Shown: piece after piece, positions 19,870 through 25,272 of the stretch | Numbering within the stretch: the first letter of the stretch is position 1 | Layout of the letters: each line of letters starts with the position of its first letter | Assembly: GCA_024640485.1 (NCBI GenBank) | Contig: JAHEEY010000005.1 | Coordinates: forward strand, 1 to 25,272 | Source of the DNA: Chloroflexota bacterium | GTDB taxonomy: Bacteria; Chloroflexota; Anaerolineae; Promineifilales; Promineifilaceae | Reading direction: 5' to 3' | Length of the DNA: 25,272 nt | Translations under genes and position numbers: made by a program | Notes under the pieces: model-generated | What the model saw: the letters and a program-made list of their open reading frames with translations, nothing else | The model's database searches: none | Told to the model about the DNA's origin: nothing

Positions 19870-22809
19870 TTATACCAGAGCTGCGCGAATCACCTCGGCA
19901 GGGTGCAGCGCCTGTCTTGCGGCGCCATGCTTGATCTGCTGGCGGCAGCTGACGCCGGAAGCGACGATCAGCGTCTCCGCGGCTGCCTGCCGCACCGCCG
20001 GCAGCAGCCGGCGCTCGGCCATCTGCAGCGATATCTGGTAATGTTCCGCTTCGTAGCCAAAGGAGCCGGCCATGCCGCAGCATCCGGAATCGACTTCAGT
20101 GACCTGGTAGTTGGGGGGAAGGGTCAACACCCGCTGGCTGGGGCCAGTGCCCACCAATGCTTTTTGGTGACAATGTCCGTGGAGCAAGATCTGCCGGGGC
20201 GCATCGGTGAAGTTCAGCTGGAGCTTGCCAGCGTCCGCCAGATCGGCGACGAACTCCTCAAAGGTAAAGGCGTGACTGGCCACCAACCGGGCCCGGTCAT
20301 CTTCGGGCAGCAGGAAGAGATACTCATCGCGCAGCGTCAGCAGGCTGCTGGGCTCCAGGCCAACGATGGGGATTCCCTGCTGTGCCAGGGGGAATAGCCG
20401 TTCAACCGTATCGGCGGCGGCGGCTTTGGCTTTATCAACCAGCCCTTTGGAAATAGCAGGGCGTCCGTCATCTTTGATCTCTGCCATCAGGACCTCAAAG
20501 CCGGCGGCTTCTAGAAACTCCGTGGCGGCAACTGCCACCTCCGGGTAGTTGTAGGTATAGAAGGCGTCGGCAAGCAGGGCGACCTGGCCCGCCTGTCCGG
20601 TCCCGCCCGTGGGCCGGCTGCGGAACCAGCTGGTGAAGGGGTGGGAGGAGAATGCCGGCAGGCTGCGTTTGGCACTGATCCCCAGCATTTTCTCCATCCC
20701 TTTTTTCACCAGGCTGCTGCCAAGCCCGAAGTTGACGAAGGGGGCTATGGGGCCGCTGAGGTATCGGCTCAGCTGGGGGACGCTGGCGAAGAGGCGCGAG
20801 CGGAATGGGATGCCGTGGACATCATGGTACTGGGATAGGAATTCCAGCTTGATCTTGGCCATGTCTACGGACGAAGGACATTCCGCTTTACACGCTTTAC
20901 ATTCGATGCACAGATCCATCACTTCGTACATCCGCTGGCTGGTGAATTCAGTGACCGGCAGCCGGCCTGACATCGCCGCCCGAAGGGCGTTGGCCCGTCC
21001 CCGCGTGCTGTGCATCTCATCGCGAGTGACCATGAAGCTGGGACACATGGTGCCGGTGGTCCGCTTGCGGCAGATGCCGGCGCCGTTGCACATTTCCACG
21101 GCCCGATCGAAGCCGCCGGTGGCGGTTTCACCGTGTTCGCTGAAAGGGATGTGGGGTTGGATAGGTATGATCTGGTAATTCTCACCATAGCGCAGATTGC
21201 CGGTCATAGGCTGGGCATTGACGATGTTGCCAGGATTGAGGATCTGCTGCGGATCAAAGGTCTGCTTCACCTGCTGGTACAGCCGGTACAGCTCTGGCCC
21301 GAAGAACTGCTCATTGGCCCAACTGCGGGCCCGCCCATCGCCGTGCTCGCTGGAGAGGGCACCGCCGTAACCGTGAAGAAGGTCGGCCGAGAAACTGGTG
21401 ATTTCCGGCAGCTTGGCGATTTCGCTGGCCATTTTGGTGTTGACCAGAGGGCGTATGTGAAGGCATCCGGCGCTGGCGTGGGCGTAATATGCTACTTTGG
21501 TATCCAGACTGTGACAGAACGCTTCGACCTTGGTGACGTATTCAGCCAGGTGTTCCACGGGCACCGCGGCGTCTTCGATAAACGGGATCGGTTTGAAGTC
21601 CCCTTTGATGCTCATTAACAGTCCCAGGCCGACTTTCCGTACCGTCCAGACATCTTGCTGAGCAGCTGGCGATATCAGATCCACGATAGCGGTGGCGCCA
21701 ACCTGCTGATTCCGCAGATGGGCACGCAGCGCCTGCAGTTTGGACCGCAGCTCTGCCTCGGATTCTCCATAAAATTCAGTGATCAGGATGCAGTTGGGCG
21801 TTCCTTCGATGAACTTACTGAGCAGCCGGGCATATTGGGGCACTTCCCGACACAGGGTCAACCCCAGGTTGTCAAGTACTTCAATCACCGATGGATTGAC
21901 CTCTAGCATGGTGGGAACAGCTTTCAAGGCTGTGAAGAGGCTGTCAAAATGGACGATGGCCAACGCGGTCATCTTGGGGACCGGCACCAGGTTGAGCTTG
22001 AGCTCGCTGATGACTGCCAAGGTACCTTCCGCGCCGCAAATCATCTGGGCTAAATTGAATCGCTCGTCCTTTGGCCATTGATAGGTGGTGCCGTCCACGA
22101 ATCGGTCGAGATTGTAGCCGCCGCAGCGCCGCCAATGCCGGGGGGTGCCCTTCAAAATGATTTCCCGGTTGGCCGTGTCTTGAACCAACGAGGTTATTTG
22201 CTGGTAAATGGCCCCTTCGAGGCCGGGACGTGATTGGAATTGGGCCAATTGGGCGATTTCTACCGGGCCAAACGTGGCCGATGTACCGTCCGCCAGGATG
22301 ACCCTGGTTTCCAGGAGATGATCCGCGGTCATCCCGTACATAATGGAATGGGAGCCGGTGGAGTTGTTGGAGATGATTCCACCCATGGCGGCCCGGTTGC
22401 TGCTGGCGGGATCTGGCCCAAACTGGAGGCCGTGGGGACGCAAATACAAATTGAGCTCATCCAATACCAGCCCCGGCTGGACCCGGACCCATCGCTCTGC
22501 CACGTTGAGTTCCAGGACCTGATCTAGGTGACGGGTGGTATCAATGATCAGCGCTTCGTTGACCGCTTGACCGGCCAGGCTGCTGCCGCCGGCGCGGGGC
22601 AAAATAGGGACTTGGTATTGGGCTGCCAGTTGTACCGCAGCCATGAGATCGTCGTTGTTCTTGGGGATAAGCACCCCATACGGTTTCACCTGGTAGATGC
22701 TGGCATCGGTGCTGTACAGGATGCGGCTGTACTCGTCGGTACGCAGATCCCCGGACACATTTCCCTGTAGTTCCGCTAGAAAATCATAAAGCGCGCTTTG
22801 ACTGTTCAT
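19870..22809 (-). CDS. FAD-binding and Fe-S-binding oxidoreductase (D-2-hydroxyacid dehydrogenase type)
   Basis: A 979-residue fusion of a GlcD-like flavoprotein and a GlpC/CCG Fe-S protein. The FAD domain (about 30-275) has PRAGGSSLAGQAVN (71-84), PGLVLDELN and the GPDPASSNRAAMGGIISNN loop. The FAD-oxidase C domain (about 280-535) has YYAHASAGCLHIRP, SSEHGDGRARSW and DPQQILNPGNIV. Two ferredoxin-like cluster sites follow: Cys574, Cys580, Cys589; and Cys634, 637, 640, 644-Pro. The C-terminal part has cysteine-rich boxes HGHCHQKAL (877-885), DSGCCGMAGSFG (907-918) and SGVSC. It likely oxidises D-lactate, glycolate or a related 2-hydroxyacid and passes electrons to the membrane chain. The ATG is preceded by AAAAGG 8 bases upstream. 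Substrate is not readable from the sequence. Confidence 0.93.
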   Translation of the reverse strand: MNSQSALYDFLAELQGNVSGDLRTDEYSRILYSTDASIYQVKPYGVLIPKNNDDLMAAVQLAAQYQVPILPRAGGSSLAGQAVNEALIIDTTRHLDQVLELNVAERWVRVQPGLVLDELNLYLRPHGLQFGPDPASSNRAAMGGIISNNSTGSHSIMYGMTADHLLETRVILADGTSATFGPVEIAQLAQFQSRPGLEGAIYQQITSLVQDTANREIILKGTPRHWRRCGGYNLDRFVDGTTYQWPKDERFNLAQMICGAEGTLAVISELKLNLVPVPKMTALAIVHFDSLFTALKAVPTMLEVNPSVIEVLDNLGLTLCREVPQYARLLSKFIEGTPNCILITEFYGESEAELRSKLQALRAHLRNQQVGATAIVDLISPAAQQDVWTVRKVGLGLLMSIKGDFKPIPFIEDAAVPVEHLAEYVTKVEAFCHSLDTKVAYYAHASAGCLHIRPLVNTKMASEIAKLPEITSFSADLLHGYGGALSSEHGDGRARSWANEQFFGPELYRLYQQVKQTFDPQQILNPGNIVNAQPMTGNLRYGENYQIIPIQPHIPFSEHGETATGGFDRAVEMCNGAGICRKRTTGTMCPSFMVTRDEMHSTRGRANALRAAMSGRLPVTEFTSQRMYEVMDLCIECKACKAECPSSVDMAKIKLEFLSQYHDVHGIPFRSRLFASVPQLSRYLSGPIAPFVNFGLGSSLVKKGMEKMLGISAKRSLPAFSSHPFTSWFRSRPTGGTGQAGQVALLADAFYTYNYPEVAVAATEFLEAAGFEVLMAEIKDDGRPAISKGLVDKAKAAAADTVERLFPLAQQGIPIVGLEPSSLLTLRDEYLFLLPEDDRARLVASHAFTFEEFVADLADAGKLQLNFTDAPRQILLHGHCHQKALVGTGPSQRVLTLPPNYQVTEVDSGCCGMAGSFGYEAEHYQISLQMAERRLLPAVRQAAAETLIVASGVSCRQQIKHGAARQALHPAEVIRAALV

Positions 22810-22934
22810 GTCATACCTTTTCAGTAGATGTAATGGAACCAACGTTTCGTGCCGGCAGCTATCTCTGCGAGTGGCCTCCGGTGTCCCGCTCTTGTACGGT
22901 TCCTTTATTCAAATGTCGGAATGACGGCCTTACC

Positions 22935-22969
22935 GCTGAACTGCTGCAGGCGGCAGCCGCTGGTTCAGC
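22935..22969 (-). other. Hairpin overlapping the peptidase stop codon
   Basis: GCTGAAC (22935-22941) pairs with GTTCAGC (22963-22969), and an inner GCTGC/GCAGC pair lies within. The outer arm includes the stop codon of the M28-like gene. No T-run follows on the minus strand, so this is not a clear intrinsic terminator. It may stabilise the message end or reduce read-through into the oxidoreductase gene 155 bp downstream. Confidence 0.35.
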
Positions 22970-24962
22970 CGGCAGGATGCAGTGTGACCAATTCCAGCTG
23001 TGCCATCAGCTCAAAAATGCGGACAATTAGCTCAGCGGCTCGTACGCCGCTCTCCAGTTCGACCAAATCAATGATCTCAAGGGCCGTGCGTTTGCCGTCC
23101 GCCCAGTATTCGGCCAGTGACATGATGGTGAAGGTGCCGGCAGCTTGGCTGCGCAAGAAGCTCTGCCAATCCAGCCGCTCCGCCAGCGGCAGTGCCGCCA
23201 TCCGTCCGGCAGAGAGCCCCGGCCCGCGATATTGACGCTGGGGGATAAGCCCTGCGGCCTTTTGCTCCCATTGGTCTCTTTGCCTGGCAGAGTCAATCGG
23301 CTGCGGGGCAGCCCGCAGATAGCGTCTCTCGGTCAGTTCTGCCAATTGGGCAGCTTCCCCCAGCAGTAGATCGATTTCAGCCTCAATGCCGGGCCAAAGC
23401 CGGGTCAGGCTGCTCAGAGCAGCTCGGAAACGGGATAAAGCATAACCGGTTCGGGCGGCGAAGGTGGGCTGTGAGTCATCGGCGGTACCCATCATCTTGC
23501 TGATGCGGTTCTGGGCCATACGGGTGAGCTCAATTTGGAATTTGGCAGCCATTTCCCCGGCCAGCCAAAGGGTTTCCTTCTCGCCGGCAGCGGCGATGAA
23601 GTAGGCATAGGCGGCTGCCAGGCTGCCGGAGCGAGCTAGCGAATCTGGGGATACCTTATCCAGGGTGTCGGCCGATGTATGGTAGAACTTATCGGGCCAC
23701 TGGATCAACATCGGCATTGGAACGCCGACTGTGGGATCGGAAAAAATGTAATGGTCGGATCCGCCGGAGAATTGAGTGGTGGCGTAGCGATACAGTGAAT
23801 AGCTGCCGATACCGGTCAGGGTGGGGGCGTCACCGGGCAGTTCGTCTCGCAGCCGCTCCAGCAGATCCGGCGCGAACGAGGCCGCCGCTTCTGGCGGTCG
23901 TTCCAGCAGCAGGACCGAGCCAGTCTGCGATTGATCCTCACCGACCATATCCAGGTTGACGCCGGCGATCATGCCGGGGATCTCCCTTTCATGCCGGGAT
24001 AAGTAGGCGTAGGAACCGGTCATCTCCGGCATCCACAAGAAGCGTATTGATCGGCATGGGGCGGGAAGCCGACCGCTGCTGATCAGCTTGTGCAGTGTGC
24101 GGGCTGCCTCCAAGTTGGCGGCCACGCCGGTGGCGTTGTCGTTAGCGGACGGTTGCGGATGGCATAGGTGGCTGACGATCAGGGCACTCTCATCACGCTT
24201 TTCCTGACCTGGTATCAGCGCGGTGACTACTTCGATTTCTCCCGCATAGAAGCGCGCATCGACATGGGCGCGCAGTTTGACCGGCGGTTCGCCGGCTCTG
24301 GCTCGCTGGGCGATCAGCTGGCGTAGTTTGGTGCCTTGTCTGGGAGTCAGGACGAAACCAAAGCATTTTGTCTCAGTCGGATGTCCGTTCCACCAAAACG
24401 AGGTGTACTGCCGTGCGTCCGGCAGATCCATCGCTTCACGCACCGGCGGGGCGTTGTTCATGCCGTCGAAGATGATGCCCACAGCGCCGTATTTTTCCAC
24501 AGCCAACTGATGCACCTGGCTGATTGCGCCTTTGGTGAGGACGATCTTGCCAGACAGATCCAAGCCGGCGTAATCAGCCTCAACCAGCCCATCCTCCAAG
24601 AGGAGTAGTTCTGCTTCTCCCTGGAAGGATTGGCTGCGTTGAATCAGGGAAAGCTTCATTTCCCGGTAGTCAGCCAGTTTGATGGCGTGGCTTTCTGGTG
24701 ATATGAGATGGAGGGTGCCGCTGCGGGCTTCCCACTCCTGGAAAGAGCGGTGGGCCCAGAATGTGCTGCTGTAGTCGGCTGGGTAGGTTTCGATGCTGGC
24801 CTCAATGCCGACTTCCAACAGCTGATTCAAGACGTAGTGGGCAGCCGCTCGGTAGCCGGGACTCGCCTGGATGCGATGATGGCGGATGACCGCGGCGACA
24901 TCATCTTTAGCTGCTTGGCCCGAAAATGTGTCTTTGATCAGCTTGAACTGATTGGTGATCAT
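22965..24962 (-). CDS. M28/DUF4910-like zinc metallopeptidase with winged-helix-like tail
   Basis: A 665-residue cytoplasmic protein with no signal peptide. A peptidase fold is interrupted by a PA-like insertion (about 115-240, LSGKIVLTKGAI, EKYGAVGIIFDG). Metal and catalytic residues follow the M28 order: His268 (LCHPQ), Asp275 (ANDNATG), Glu313 (MPEMTGS), Asp338 (NLDMVGED), Asp403 (GGSDH) and His428 (YHTSADT). This points to an aminopeptidase or amidohydrolase. The C-terminal 55 residues (about 608-662, LAEYWADGKRTALEIIDLVE) look like a small winged helix, as in DUF4910 proteins that end in an HTH-like domain. The start has AAGGGGAG 5 bases upstream. It lies 76 bp after the YbaK-like gene. 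The substrate is unknown; glycan-linked or peptide amides are possible. Confidence 0.86.
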   Translation of the reverse strand: MITNQFKLIKDTFSGQAAKDDVAAVIRHHRIQASPGYRAAAHYVLNQLLEVGIEASIETYPADYSSTFWAHRSFQEWEARSGTLHLISPESHAIKLADYREMKLSLIQRSQSFQGEAELLLLEDGLVEADYAGLDLSGKIVLTKGAISQVHQLAVEKYGAVGIIFDGMNNAPPVREAMDLPDARQYTSFWWNGHPTETKCFGFVLTPRQGTKLRQLIAQRARAGEPPVKLRAHVDARFYAGEIEVVTALIPGQEKRDESALIVSHLCHPQPSANDNATGVAANLEAARTLHKLISSGRLPAPCRSIRFLWMPEMTGSYAYLSRHEREIPGMIAGVNLDMVGEDQSQTGSVLLLERPPEAAASFAPDLLERLRDELPGDAPTLTGIGSYSLYRYATTQFSGGSDHYIFSDPTVGVPMPMLIQWPDKFYHTSADTLDKVSPDSLARSGSLAAAYAYFIAAAGEKETLWLAGEMAAKFQIELTRMAQNRISKMMGTADDSQPTFAARTGYALSRFRAALSSLTRLWPGIEAEIDLLLGEAAQLAELTERRYLRAAPQPIDSARQRDQWEQKAAGLIPQRQYRGPGLSAGRMAALPLAERLDWQSFLRSQAAGTFTIMSLAEYWADGKRTALEIIDLVELESGVRAAELIVRIFELMAQLELVTLHPAG

Positions 24963-25038
24963 GCTGCTCCCCTTTTTGGAATACTCAACCTATTACCTGG
25001 GGCATCGGATCTGATGATGTTCAGCGGCTTCGGTTTCG

Positions 25039-25272
25039 TTAGCCGGTTGCTCGGCCGCCCATATTGACGATTTCCACATCCCCCAATGCTTTGAGGAGAT
25101 CCTCTCTCTTCAATATAACCGTACTGTTGCGTTCGCCGGAACCAATAGAGATTTCGTCTGGTACCAGCACGCTTTCATCGACTAGAACACGCAAGGGAGC
25201 CGGCAGGCCGAACGGCGAAACGGCGCCCAATTGATATCCGGTTGCCTTCATCACTTCCGATTCGCTGGCTGT
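25039..25272 (-). CDS. YbaK/EbsC-type aminoacyl-tRNA deacylase, C-terminal part
   Basis: The reading frame continues unbroken through the right edge, so only the last 77 codons are present. The segment SESEVMKATGYQLGAVSPFG matches the hallmark TGYxxGAVSPFG of the YbaK/ProX family, followed by LRVLVDESVL, the ISIGSGE strand and LKREDLLKALG. These proteins hydrolyse misacylated tRNAs (for example Cys- or Ala-tRNA-Pro) in the cytoplasm, acting in trans to prolyl-tRNA synthetase. The catalytic lysine region lies outside the window, so activity cannot be judged and the exact subfamily (YbaK, ProXp-ala) is open. Internal GTG and ATG codons near 25250 are not the real start because the upstream codons fit the family. 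Confidence 0.85.
   Translation of the reverse strand, partial: TASESEVMKATGYQLGAVSPFGLPAPLRVLVDESVLVPDEISIGSGERNSTVILKREDLLKALGDVEIVNMGGRATG

Noticed and set aside
21010..21618. 202-codon plus-strand frame opposite the FAD/Fe-S oxidoreductase
   Set aside because: It overlaps conserved motifs of the oxidoreductase and has a Gly/Val/Asp-rich composition typical of a high-GC shadow frame.

Overview
The window reads as a chromosomal segment of a free-living bacterium, most likely Chloroflexota (Anaerolineae/Caldilineae-like). This is inferred from overall protein style: a nickel superoxide dismutase with its own protease, a single-chain FAD plus Fe-S 2-hydroxyacid dehydrogenase, a PilJ-like chemoreceptor tip and GAF-rich signalling proteins. 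No marker gene settles the phylum. I see no rRNA, tRNA, CRISPR array, insertion sequence or phage gene. Nearly everything is on the minus strand; dnaK is the only clear plus-strand gene. Layouts below are given in transcription order where genes share a strand.

Left part (1-2526, minus): the start of a plsY-like acyltransferase runs off the left edge. It is followed by a stand-alone JAMM metalloprotease, a seven-iron-type ferredoxin with a good sigma-70-like promoter and a strong intrinsic terminator, and the pair sodN (Ni-SOD) and sodX (its S26-family maturation protease). A 317-bp divergent region separates sodN from dnaK. It holds a nested inverted repeat near sodN and two tetraloop hairpins in the dnaK leader.

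Middle (2844-4724, plus): dnaK without grpE or dnaJ, followed by an unusual set of inverted repeats and a strong hairpin shared with the convergent histidine kinase gene.

Centre (19051 down to 7732, minus): one long chemosensory operon in the order cheW, cheR-TPR, cheW, mcp, cheA-REC, cheB, a degenerate RsbT-like protein, a single-domain response regulator, and a three-GAF protein with no output domain. A large GAF/GAF/PAS histidine kinase (7561-4952) follows after 170 bp. The methylation branch (CheR, CheB) is complete. No flagellar gene, CheC/CheX/CheZ phosphatase or CheD is present. The RsbT-like protein has lost the main ATP-binding residues, and the kinase begins with a region that looks like the N-terminal domain of RsbR-type stressosome proteins. 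Together these suggest a chemosensory array joined to partner-switching-style signalling, possibly controlling type IV pili or a cellular response rather than flagella. This is the most unusual part of the window.

Right part (25272 down to 19206, minus): a YbaK-type aminoacyl-tRNA deacylase (cut by the right edge), an M28/DUF4910-like metallopeptidase with a winged-helix-like tail, a 979-residue FAD plus Fe-S oxidoreductase and a YhhN lysoplasmalogenase. These look metabolic and are not obviously linked to the signalling operon.
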